This document shows, one piece after another, positions 34,840 to 44,953 of a DNA stretch of 64,000 bases; position 1 is the stretch's first letter; each line of letters opens with the position of its first letter. Made by a program: the position numbers and the translations under genes. The DNA lies in the NCBI GenBank assembly GCA_030737835.1, contig JAUJYN010000046.1, positions 669,747-733,746 on the forward strand, in the 5' to 3' direction. The notes beneath the pieces were generated by a model. It did no database searches, was not told the origin of the DNA, and saw nothing but the letters and a program-made list of their open reading frames with translations. Origin of the DNA: Acorus gramineus (lineage: Eukaryota > Streptophyta > Magnoliopsida > Acorales > Acoraceae).

Positions 34840-36104
34840 GTGAGTGGTTTGATTCCAATCCCCCCCCCTCTCTAGGGATGCGCTCGACCCGCGTAGACGC
34901 GCGTCGCGCATCGATGGGCTCCCCTAGAGGCCCGTACATGCCTGGACACCATGTCCTGTACTTAAGAGCCTCGATCTATGCATGCATGATTATTATGTAG
35001 TATCCATGCCACCCTAGGCCTTGCATGTTAGGGATATGCACCCTTATATCATGTATAGCGGCCCATGCATGTTTAGTCATCATGTTCCTTGATAGGAAAG
35101 CCCCGAACTATGCATGTTCCCATTTAGTTTAATTTATTTAAATCAAATGCGAACTTATGATTATTAGCATGCCTTAGAAAATATTATAACCGATGGTTAT
35201 AATACATGCTTCCCCGCATCTTAGTTATGCGCCCTGGAGGAATTCTGAAGAATTCATGTCATTTGTAGAGTTGAGAGCATTGTCGACGGATCCAAGAGGA
35301 TCGCATGCGTGTGGGTAGGCTGTTTCTCTTCCCTTCATTGGATCTGTGTAGGGACTTCTCAGCGTTAGACAGGCCGTCCTGACAGAGGGCTCCCATCAGT
35401 AGGCACCTCCTGATTTGGTTTCGGACTGTGCTGAATCGTTGGAGTAGACCAGGTGAGCTACGGTGTGGAGGAGAGGCTATCGGTGGACCAAGGGTGATTA
35501 ACAGCCTAGTCAGTCCCAAAATACCATGTCACCCCTTTGAGGGTGAGGGTGAGGGTGTGGTGGGTCGGCGATGTAACGACCCACTAGCTTTTGTAGTTAC
35601 TCCCGTTTAGGGACTATGACTTCTTTGAGATTAATATGAGTGTATTGGTTGCTGTTATGCATGTGTGTGATATCGCGATGAGCGAGTATCGGGAGTGGTT
35701 GTTTTCCATTGGGTTTCACTTTGCGAATATGGGATCGTTTTCCCCCTTCATTTGGATCCGTGTAGTGACATTCCCGGTGTTAGACAGGCCGTCCTGACAG
35801 AGGGCTCCCATCAGTAGGCACCTCCTGATTTAGTTTCGGACTATGCTGAATTGTGGGAGTAGACCAGGCGAGCTACAGAGCGGGGAGAGGCTACCGGTGG
35901 ACCAGGGGTGAGGAGCAGTCTAAGTCTCTCCCAAAGTCCCAAAATGTCTCCTTTCAGGAGTGAGGGTGTGGATGAGGCGAAGACGTGTCGCCTCGTGACA
36001 CGTTGTTCAACCGTTCCCATAGATGTTGGGTCCGGTCTCGTAATCGATGTTGAAGGACATCGATGGGTGATTATCTAGATGTAGATGATCCAGTAGTGTT
36101 GAGT

Positions 36105-36233
36105 GGACCAGTAAATCCGGGTCTCTTCGACCGACGGCATGGTCCCTGGACCAGTAAATCCGGGTCTCTTCGACCGACGGCATGGTCCCTCGACCAGTAA
36201 ATCCGGGTCTCTTCGACCGACGGTATGGTCTCT
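36105..36233 (+). repeat. Tandem repeat, 3 x 43 bp
   Basis: The unit GGACCAGTAAATCCGGGTCT... starts at 36105, 36148 and 36191. The other B LTR has a single copy near 20957-21000, so this is a local expansion. Confidence 0.85.
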
Positions 36234-36819
36234 CCCCACAAGTCCCAAAAGACTCCCCCGGGAGTGAGGGTGGGGGTGAGGTTGGTCGCGCCGCCGCGTG
36301 ACCCAGTGATCCTTTGGGTTTGTACCCATGTTTTTCCTTGGAAAAGGGAACTGATTTATGTATTGAATTGTAGAATGGTGATTGGTTTCCAGCCACTCAC
36401 TGAGCTTGTAGCTCACCCCTCGCATACTGTTTCTTTTCAGGGGCAGTGTTGGGCGTGGAGCTGGAGCTTTCCTGTGGCGTGGTCTTATGGGCGTGGAGCG
36501 TTCTTCCGGCGGGTGGCGAGTGCGAGGCTATCAGCATTCCTAGAGTCTTTTATGCTTTGTAAATCGTGCATGTGGCACAGGTTGTATTTTCTTTGGTCTA
36601 GACTTGGCTTCCACAGGACATTGATTGTGTATTCGGGTCTGTAATAATGTTTTTGATTTACAGACATTGTTATATATTATGCTTCTGCTTTTCAGTCAGT
36701 TATCATTATCTTGCTTTGCTGCCTTGTGTATTGTTGTTGGTGTCCTTATTGACCTCAGGTATTGATAACTGATATTATATTTATTATTGCCACGTCTCGG
36801 GGACGCCTGGGGCGTGACA

Positions 36820-37705
36820 ATAAAGGTGGTATCAGAGCCTGGTCCTGTCAGAGCCTAAGTCTAGTCGTATAGATGATGAGTCGTAGGATTGTCATCCGAG
36901 TACTCTTGTGTTAGAAGTTATCTTAGGTTGCTGACATGCCTCCTCGCATCCGTTGACGTGGACGTGACCCCCTGGACCCACCCTTAAGTTGTCGACTGGG
37001 TCGACTGGTTAGGGTCGGTTGCTGGATCTCTTGTGTGGGATTAAGGTTTGGGTAGGAGATTTATGCCCAGCAGTGTGATAGTGATGAATTGGTTGCAATT
37101 TCTAAGGTATATATTGCGTCTCGATAATGGAGCTCTTCTCCGTGTATCAGTATCGCTGGTAACCATGGAGTTCGCGTGCGGCGCCAGTGTAAAGTGTTGA
37201 GGATGTGGAGTATTGCTCATTAAGGGATGATGTCTTCTTCTAGACTTCCTACTATGGATTAAGGGGCCTTGCAAGGTCAACGTTGAGACCCGGGCTAGGG
37301 TACTCCGTGTTCCTTGTTTGGCTGTCAGGATATCCTATATCGGGACCTCATGGTGCCTTGCCAAGGTTTCTTTTCCCAGTCAAGGACTACCTTAGAAGCA
37401 TCAAATTGATGGTGGATTTTTCCCTCTCACTTGGAAGGTGCTGTAGCGAGTGGTGATGCGTACGATCGGGATTGGGTGCATCCTATTGCAGCTCAGTGGG
37501 TGATCGCTAGTGGACAGGGTTCCATAGTGGCATCTGGAGTCGCTTCGATATATCATTGTGCGTTGTAGCTGCCCGATTGAGGCCAGAGCCCTGTGAGGTG
37601 CTCCCAGATCATATGCTTGTGGTGCGCCCATATGGCAGAGATAGCGGGCTTGGGAGGCTACCAGGTGGAGGCCACACCGGGAGAGTGCTGCTAAATGATG
37701 ACGAG
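36820..37705 (+). mobile_element. Partial B-type interior (C)
   Basis: It is closely similar to 21586-22470: primer site, leader, short gag-like start (ATGCCTCCTCGCATCC), one 140-bp module (about 37255-37385), and a non-coding stretch. It ends abruptly at about 37705, where LTR sequence of another subfamily begins. No pol is present. Confidence 0.82.
36827..36838 (+). other. Primer binding site after element B second LTR
   Basis: A perfect TGGTATCAGAGC shows that an internal region, not host flank, follows this LTR. Confidence 0.92.
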
Positions 37706-39103
37706 AGTTGTGTATTTTACTCACCGAGTTGATTACCCTGTCTTGCAGATCTTGACGGACGGTCACGCGACGACCCGGTTATCGGTGAGTGGGACAATCC
37801 AACCCAGTAGGGAGGCGTTATATGCACTTGGGCGTGTACCGTCCTCCCCTGGGGCACCATAGTTTAATATTAACTCGTGTAATATGTAATCCATGCAAAC
37901 ATGATTGTTATGTAGTATGCATGCACCCTAGATCTTGTATGTTAGGGACTTGCACCCTTAGGATATGTGTAAGAGCCATGCATCCTGTCACCTTGTTATC
38001 ATGCTAGGAAAGCCTCGACCTATGCATGCGTCCTATTAGTTTAAATTTATTAAATTAAATGTGAACTTATGGTATTTTAGCATGCCTTAGGGGATCCCTC
38101 GAGACCCGGGCTAGGGTACTCCGTGTTCCTTGTTTGGTTGTCGGGATGTCCTATATCGGGACCTCATGGTGCCCTCCCAAGGTTTCTTTTCCCAATAATA
38201 TTATATATGTTCCCCGCATCTTGGTTATGCGCCCTGGAGGAATTCTGAAGAATTCATGTCATTAGAGTTGTTGAGATGCGTTGTCGACGGATCTGAGTGG
38301 ATCATATGCGTATGAATAGGCTGTTCTGTTCCCTTCGTTGGATCCGTGTAGAGACTGCCCCAGCGTTAGAAAGGCCGTCCCGTGAGAGGGCTCCCATCAG
38401 TAGGTACCTCCTGATTTTGGATTCGGACCGTGCTGAATGTGGGAGTGACCAAGCGGCCTACGGAGTGGAGGAGAGACTATCGGTGGACCAAGGGTGATTA
38501 ACAGCCTAGTCAGTCCCAATATCTTATGTCACCTATTGAGGGGTGAGGGTGAGGGTGTGGTGGGTCGGCGATGTAGCGACCCACTGGATTTGTGTAGTTC
38601 CTGCCACTTTGAGGCTTTTAATGATTATTTGTGGTTAATATAAATTGTGATGCATGGGTTGTGCTATTCACTGAGCGTGTGGCTCACCCCTCGCATAATT
38701 TTTCTCCAGTTATTACTGAGTCGGACTTGAAGGAGGAGCTTCCCGAGAGACCTCATCAGTAGCGGAGCAGCGCCACGTCCCGCGAGTTTTAGAGGCCATC
38801 AGCATCCTTTCTTTTGATCGTATGTATTATATTTCCGTGCTTGGGCACTCGTTGTATTATATTTGGATGTATGTGTGTATATTGGCTCTCACAGGACAGT
38901 TGATTATGTATCGAGTATGTAGTATGTTTTTAAATTACAGACTTTTAGCTTCCGCTATCTGTGTATATATCATGTCAACCTTGCTTTCGTCTGTGTTATC
39001 GTTTTAGTTGTTGTTTAGAGTATGTTATTGATCTCCTGTATAGACAGCTGATATCATGTATACACTTGCCGCGTCCCGGGGACGGCCGCCCTGGGGCGTG
39101 ACA
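37706..39103 (+). repeat. Truncated LTR tail (D), G-type subfamily
   Basis: The sequence begins inside what would be intron 1, just before TCTTGCAG, and continues to GGGGCGTGACA. It contains the middle exon (37749-37784), one truncated 140-bp module (about 38095-38205), a G-rich unit (near 38546) and exon 3 from 38710, whose favoured frame reads TESDLKEELPERPHQ then TAG. U3, exon 1 and the CpG block are missing. Confidence 0.85.
37749..37784 (+). other. Conserved LTR middle exon (36 nt), LTR tail D
   Basis: It lies between CCCTGTCTTGCAG and GTGAGTGGG. The favoured frame reads LDGRSRDDPVI and joins exon 3 at 38710 in phase. Confidence 0.5.
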
Positions 39104-39725
39104 TAAACAAAGGGGAAATCAAAACAAAAACCATGGAGAGGTAGATCACAACCTTACCTCTCTTTTTCCCTTCTATGGTTTTTCTTTTCTTCTTCTCCTA
39201 CTACCTCTAATGGGGGAAAAATAAGAAGAGGGAGAGATGGATTTGATTGTGTGTGAGAGAGTGAGAGATGAAGAGAAGAGGAGATGAAGTGGACGCCCAC
39301 TAATAGGGCACACACACTCACACACTTGGAACAATGTTTGTTGGTGGCTTGACTTTGAGTCAACCCAACCACACAAAAAAACAAAACCATTTGACCAAGT
39401 CAATGGTCAAACTTGACTTGGTCAAAGTCTTCTTTGGCTTGGTCAAGTCCCCCTTTGACATTCCCACTTGGTCAAAACCCGGATACGATTCGGAACTGTC
39501 AAATTCTGAAACGTTACCGGAATTCGATGAAATTTTTGTGAGTGGTTTGAAATGGCACCAGGACACATAATGTGCAGTTAGATTTTCAATCGGAGTTCTC
39601 AAGCTCATGATGATAGCTAAAAGTCCAAAATTTTAGCGGTTCTGATCGAAAAAAAGGAAAAGTTGAAAAACTGCCAGAAATGTTCCAAGGGTGACCAGAA
39701 GGCTAAAAGTGAGACATATATAACA
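39104..39725 (-). repeat. Inverted LTR 5'-end fragment, G-type
   Basis: Read on the minus strand it runs from TGTTATATATGTCTCAC through the W-box-rich U3 into the leader, stopping near the sequence CCATGGTTTTTG. It abuts the LTR tail D head to tail in opposite orientation. No target duplication is recognised. Confidence 0.85.
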
Positions 39726-40009
39726 GTTATTGTAAAGAATAATAATATACTACAAACAGAAGTTACTGACACGAATAAAGTACTTATTGAAATTAACAAT
39801 GTACTCATAACATATAACAATGTACTGAGAAAAAATGTCTTAAATTACAATCCATTCTAACCCATTAAAGTACATTCATTAGTTTAAAAAATATATTTCA
39901 ACAGTGTACCCATGAAGATTAACAGTGTACCCAGATTATATTACAATGCACATAGCATATAACCGCATATATTTCAATAAACCAATAAGTAGGACACATA
40001 ATTGTTTAC
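39726..40009. other. AT-rich DNA with GTGTAC-type repeats
   Basis: A short motif of the form AACAATGTACT or AACAGTGTACC recurs several times (39801, 39820, 39900, 39922) and again at 41100-41160 and 41340. No gene is seen. It may be intron sequence downstream of the pseudogene exon at 40010-40628. Confidence 0.5.
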
Positions 40010-40628
40010 CTCTACTTTCTTCCATAGAAACATTGGACTTCTTGACTGATTCCTTCTGAACCTTTTTCTTCGGAGGGGCTTTGGTTGATTCCTTGGAAGG
40101 AGCTTTGGTGGATTGCTTGGACTAGGCTTTTGTGGATGGCTTTTGATTAGGGGATTTGGTGGAAGGCTTGGAAAGAGCTTTTGTGGACTACTTTTGAGTA
40201 GGGGACTTGGTGGAAGGTTTGGAAGGGGCTTTTGTGGATTGCTTTTGCGCAAGGGATTTGGTGGAAGGCTTGGAAGGAGCTTTTGTGGGCGGCTTTGAAG
40301 TGGGTGATTTGGTGGAAGGCTTCAAAGGAGCTTTTGTGGACGATTGTTTTGCAAGGAATTTGCTGGAAGGCTTTGAAGGAGCTTTTCTGGATGGCTTTTC
40401 AGTGGGGGCTTTGGTGGATGGGTTTTCAGTAGGGGCTTTGGTGGATGGGTTTTGAGTAGGGGATTTGGTTGATGGATTGGAAGGAGCTTCTGTGGATGGG
40501 TTTTGAGTAAGGGACTTAGTGGATGGTTTGGAAGGAGCTTTGGAACGAGCTTTAGACTTCAGAGGAATTTTGGCCACCGTATTAAACCTCGGACTTCTTC
40601 TTGGTGTCAAATCCTCTATTCAAACCAT
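40010..40628 (-). pseudogene. Lys/Ser/Thr/Pro-repeat protein pseudogene, exon
   Basis: From an ATG at 40628 the minus strand reads MV, a TGA stop, then IEDLTPRRSPRFN and a long run of imperfect units such as STKAPSKPSTKSPTQ. Two further TAG stops interrupt repeats near 40188 and 40125. The frame reaches a donor-like AGAG then GTAAAC at 40010, and an acceptor-like TATAG lies just upstream of the ATG. The product would be highly basic and disordered. I recall similar N-termini in plant transposon-associated hypothetical proteins, but I cannot identify the family. It looks like a decayed exon of a mobile or captured gene. A solo LTR interrupts the same DNA segment 0.9 kb away. Confidence 0.55.
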
Positions 40629-41491
40629 TTTTTCAATCCTATACAATGTGCAAAAATAAAAATGTAAACACATAAACACATAAAAATCACATAAACAAAT
40701 AAAAATCAGGAATCAAACATTACAACTACTTTTAAATACGAAGAAGCAAAGAAACAATAAATTATAAAAAAAACCAATGAACCAAAACATGTCAACCATG
40801 AACATCAGCCCACACATGAATCCACAAATCTCATTTTCCTGCCTTAACCTCTAGATCTAGGTACATTCTGCGCACAAGCTTCACAGCGTCCAGTCCTTTC
40901 TTCAAAAACCCTCCAATGGCCAATCCTTTTTTTTTCCCTCCTATATAGCTCCTCCTCCTCCACCTACCCCTCCTCCTCACCCTCCTCTTCCTCTTCTTTA
41001 CATGAATGTGTCACATCCTCTCAACCAACACATGAAGCCACACATCTCATTCATAATGAATTGTTAAAGTAATTTTACTTGAACACATGCTATCATTAGT
41101 TTAACAATGTACCACAAAGATTTACTAGTGTACCAATAAGCTTAATAGTGTACTATTAAGAAATTATAGTGTAGCAATAAACTAATTGACACAACAACAA
41201 AAGCCAAGATGTCAATCATGCCTTTGTAAAGCATAAGCAGCAAATCCACCCAAGGCTTGTGCATCAAATATATTAGTTGTTTATCGAATCCTAAATGAGG
41301 TCATGTACATACATCATAACATTATACTAAAATAGATTAACAGAGTACCCACATTGCAAATCCATATAAGCAAATGCTCTAAAATATATACTAATTTTAT
41401 ATATTAGGTGATGAAAGGGATGAGTTTGACGTACTTTGAGGAGGAGGATGTTGCGGCCACGGAGGATCGTTGGCGTCTTTGTCGATGATGT
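40629..41491. other. AT-rich DNA without a recognised gene
   Basis: It contains A/T runs, a CTCCTCCTCC stretch near 40948-40990 and more GTGTAC-type repeats near 41110-41160. No coding frame is supported. The last part (CGTTGGCGTCTTTGTCGATGATGT) continues directly at 44235 once the solo LTR is removed. Confidence 0.6.
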
Positions 41492-44234
41492 TGTCACGCC
41501 CCAGGGTGGCCGTCCCCGGGACGCGGCAAGTGTATACATGATACCAGCAGTCTATACAGGAGATCAATAAAATAATCTAAACAACACTAAAATGACAACA
41601 CATATAAAAGCAAGGCTGACATGATATATACACAGATAGCGGAAGCTAAAAGACTGAGTCTGTAATCCAAAAAAAATATACTACAGACTCGATACATAAT
41701 CATATGTCCTGTGAGAGCCAATATACACACATACATCCAAATACAATCCAAACTGGGTGCCCAAGCACGGAAATATATACATACAATAAAAAAGGATGCT
41801 GATGGCCTCTAAAACTCGCGGGACGTGGCGCTACTCCGCTACTGGTGCAGTCTCTCGTGGAGCTCCTCCTTCAAGTCCGCCTCAGTAATCACTGGAGAAA
41901 ATATTATGCGAGGGGTGAGCCACACGCTCAGTGAATAGCACAACTCATGCATCACAATTTATATTAACCACAAATAATCAAATCAATAGCCTCAAAGTGG
42001 CATAATCAACACAATCCAGTGGGTCGTTACATCGCCGAACCACCACACCCTCACCCTCACCCCTCAATAGGTGACATAGGATGTTGGGACTTAATAGGCT
42101 GATAATCATCCTTACACAAATCCAGTGGGTCGCTACATCGCTGACCCACCACACCCTCACCCTCACCCCTCAATATGGTGACATAGGATATTGGGACTGA
42201 CTAGGCTATTGGTCACCCTTGGTCCACCGATAGTCTCTCCCCACTCCGTAGGCCGCTTGGCCACTCCCACATTCAGCACAGTCCGTCCCAAATCAGGAGG
42301 TGCCTACTGATGGGAGCCCTCCACGGGACAGCCTTTCTAACGCTGGGGCAGTCTCTACACGGATCCAACGAAGGGAACAGAACAGCCTATCCATACGCAT
42401 ATGATCCACTCGGATCCGCCGACAACACATCTCAACAACTCTAATGTCTTGAATTCTTCAGAATTCCTCCAGGGCGCATAACCAAGATGCAGGGAAACAT
42501 ATATTACACATATCCTAAGGGTGCAGTCCCTAACATACAAAGTCTAGGGTGGCATGCATTCTACACGCTAATCATGCTTGCATGGATTACATATTATACA
42601 AGTTAATATTAACCTATGGTGCCCCAGGGGAGGACGGTATACGCCCAAGTGCATATAGCGCCTCCCTACTGGGTTGGGTTGTCCCACTCACCGATAACCG
42701 GGTCGTCGCGCGACAGTCCGTCAAGATCTGCAAGACAGGGTAATCAACTCGATTAGTAAAATACACAAATACAGCAAAAATACACTAAAAATACACAACA
42801 CTCTGGCAAACATACATACAGTCCGTACGCACGCGAGCCCGAGCACCCCAACTCAATCCTGAACACCTGGGCAGCCGCACGCACGGCCACCCGCCCCGGC
42901 CGCACAGCCGAGCCCCTGGCCCGCGCACCCAGACGCAATGCCGAGCCCAGCCCGCACGCCCGGACACCACGCCGAGTCCCCCCAGGTGCATCGCACGCCC
43001 ACTGCGCCCCAGCGTAGCGACTCGCGCGCGCACCCGCACGCCCAGCGCCTCATCGCCTCGCCCCGCGCGCACCCCGCGCGCACCACCGGCTCGCCTCACC
43101 GCGCGCGCACAGCACGCCTGCGCCTCTGCGCAGCGCTCCGCGCGCACGCCTCCGCACGGGGCCCTGCGCGCAGCATCCGCACGCGGTCCCCTGCGCACGC
43201 CCGCACTGCGCCTATGCGCAGTGCCCTGCGCGCACACCCGCACGCTCCTGCTCCACCCAGCTGCTTTGCCTGCCCTGCTCGCCAGCCTGCCAGCCTGCGC
43301 TACCTGTGCTGCCTGAGCTGCCAGCCTACCCGAGACAACCTGCCATCCTGCCCGAGCCACCCTACCACCTCTCACCGGCCACCAATGGCCTCCAACCGCC
43401 ACCAACAGCCACCAGCACTCAAAACCACCCTCCTAACATGCATCTAAGCAAGAAAAGGAAGGAAAAAGAGCTTACCCAAGGAAGGAAAGGAAGGAAGGGA
43501 AGTTCGGTTGCTCTCCGCTCACCGAAACACCTCTTCAAAGACCACCACCACCACGATCTCCTTCAGCCCTCAAGATGGCTGAAATCAGAGGAGAAAAGAG
43601 GGTGTTAGAGGGGGTCACACAAGTGGGAACTCGAATCCGAGACCACCGGTGGATAGATCGGGACAAGATCTAACCTTTCTCTTCTTTGGGTTTTAGGTTT
43701 CAAGCACTCTAGCTAGCTCAAAACAAAGAAAAAGAGAGAGGGGGAGAGAGAAATCTAAATGGGGAAGATGATGAATAGTGGGGGAGATATTTTAGCTCAC
43801 TTAAATAAGTCAACACCACTTAGATTAGGCTAACTAGGTTTAATTAGGGTTAAGAGAGGATTAGTGAGTTTTAAGTGAGCTTTGACTTGGGTCAACCCAA
43901 CCACACAAAAAAACAAAAGGGGTTGACCAAGTCATGGGCCCACTTTGACCAAGTCAACTCTCCCAATGACTTCTCGCTCGGTCAAAACCCGGATACGCCC
44001 CGGAACTGCGAAATTCTGAAACGTTACCGGAATTCTATGAAATTTTCGTGAGTGGCTTCAAATGGCACCAGGACACATAATGTGCAGTTAGATTTTCAAT
44101 CGGAGTCCTCAAACTCAAGATGATAGCTAACAGTCCAAAATTTTAGCGGTTCCGATCGAAAAACGAAAAAAACTCAAAAACTGCCAGAATGCTCCAATGG
44201 TAACCATAGGCGTAAAAGTGACACATATATAACA
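41492..44234 (-). mobile_element. Solo LTR with perfect GATGT target duplication
   Basis: It runs from TGTCACGCCCC to ACACATATATAACA, 2743 bp. GATGT occurs at 41487-41491 and again at 44235-44239. There is no primer site or interior. It contains two C-rich (G-quadruplex complement) units near 42050 and 42155, the middle exon 42692-42727, a CpG block (about 42830-43260), a W-box cluster (about 43870-43985), and the exon 1 homologue ending CCTTGG then GTAAG. Confidence 0.95.
42692..42727 (-). other. Conserved LTR middle exon (36 nt), solo LTR
   Basis: On the minus strand it has CTTGCAG before and GTGAGTGGG after. One codon differs (CTG for CGG) from the LDGRSRDDP consensus. Exon 1 of this copy ends in a different phase. 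Confidence 0.5.
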
Positions 44235-44515
44235 GATGTCGTGAAGGATTCTAGGTTCGTTGGTGTCGCCGTCGATAGATTCTTTGTTCGTGGGTGTCAC
44301 CGCCGATGGATGTAGAAATCGTGGGTGTCACCATCGATGCACGGTTCTGTCGACGGAGGGAGGACAATCGGAGGTTTTTTAGGGTTTTGAGGAGAAAAAG
44401 AAGGGCTTTCCAAGAGAGAAGAATTTGGGGGGGGGGGGAATTGGGAGAGAGAGAGAGAGAGGAAGATTAAGTGGGAGGGGCAGGAAGGACATTTCGCATG
44501 GGGGATGAAACGGCA
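44235..44515 (-). other. Gene-like 5' leader of the interrupted AT-rich unit
   Basis: On the minus strand it begins near a CT-repeat tract and CTCAAAACCCTAAAAAACC, then repeated GGTGACACC(C/A)AC(G/C) units, and continues across the solo LTR into 41491. It resembles a plant 5' UTR or first exon. No convincing open frame is seen. Whether it belongs to the pseudogene at 40010-40628 is inference. Confidence 0.4.
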
Positions 44516-44542
44516 TGTCACGCCCAGGAGCGGCCGTCCCCA
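44516..44542 (-). repeat. LTR 3'-end stub
   Basis: 27 bp matching the LTR terminus (GGGGACGGCCGCTCCTGGGC on the minus strand, to TGACA) is joined directly to the gag fragment. It is the remains of a third LTR. Confidence 0.8.
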
Positions 44543-44835
44543 AGGGTGACATCGGGTACCACAGGCGGATCTGCCACCAAGGGGACCTGCGGAACTGCCT
44601 CGCGAGCCGCCCTCAGCTCCTGAATCTCTCTAGCCTGCTCTGCCAACACTCTGGTCTGGGCTTCCAGCGCCCTCGTCTGTGTCTCCACCAAATCAGCCAA
44701 CCGAGCGAAAGCACGCTCCCAAGCAGGAGGCTCGTGCGTCAAGGACTCTCCGGTAGCATCCTCGTCTCTGGTAGGTCCGGAAACCTCCAAAGACCGAGAG
44801 GGACCTCGTCCGCGCCGTCCTCTGCGAGGAGGCAT
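44543..44835 (-). pseudogene. gag: Truncated gag 5' fragment
   Basis: It starts at 44835 with MPPRRGRRGRGPSRSLEVSG and stays open for about 97 codons, to VPLVADPPVVPDV, before passing into the LTR stub. It is nearly identical to residues 1-97 of the intact E gag, so it is a recent duplication of the same subfamily. The gag core and zinc knuckle are absent. Confidence 0.9.
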
Positions 44836-44936
44836 ATCAGCACCCTAAGAAAACCAGACACTAGGATCAGAATACTCATATAGAAATCCTAGGACTCATC
44901 TCTACGAAAGAAGACAATTGGCTCTGACAGGACCAG

Positions 44937-44948
44937 GCTCTGATACCA
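44937..44948 (-). other. Second primer binding site next to E 3' LTR
   Basis: GCTCTGATACCA (TGGTATCAGAGC on the minus strand) follows the 3' LTR, showing an interior continues there. Confidence 0.92.
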
Positions 44949-44953
44949 ACTTT

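Larger units (their letters stand above)
17828..36819 (+). mobile_element. Element B: decayed Ty3/gypsy element hosting element G
   Basis: Two related LTRs (3758 and 3623 bp) flank a degenerate interior (21586-23827 plus 32922-33196, about 2.5 kb). The interior has a mutated primer site, a gag start that reaches a stop within a few codons, and broken RT and integrase pieces. Element G is inserted in the integrase C-terminal coding region. No polypurine tract is visible before the second LTR. The 5-mer before the first LTR is ATAAT. After the second LTR the sequence is ATAAA, but this leads into another primer site and interior, so the right boundary is not a simple insertion end. Confidence 0.8.
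33197..36819 (+). repeat. Element B second LTR
   Basis: It starts TGTTGTGCTTGTGTC and ends GGGGCGTGACA. It is collinear with 17828-21585, with a CpG-dense block at about 34150-34690, the middle exon 34801-34839 (after CCTTGCAG, before GTGAGTGG), and an acceptor before 36441. It contains a 3 x 43-bp tandem repeat (36105-36233). It is followed by a second primer site, so it also acts structurally as a 5' LTR. Confidence 0.88.
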
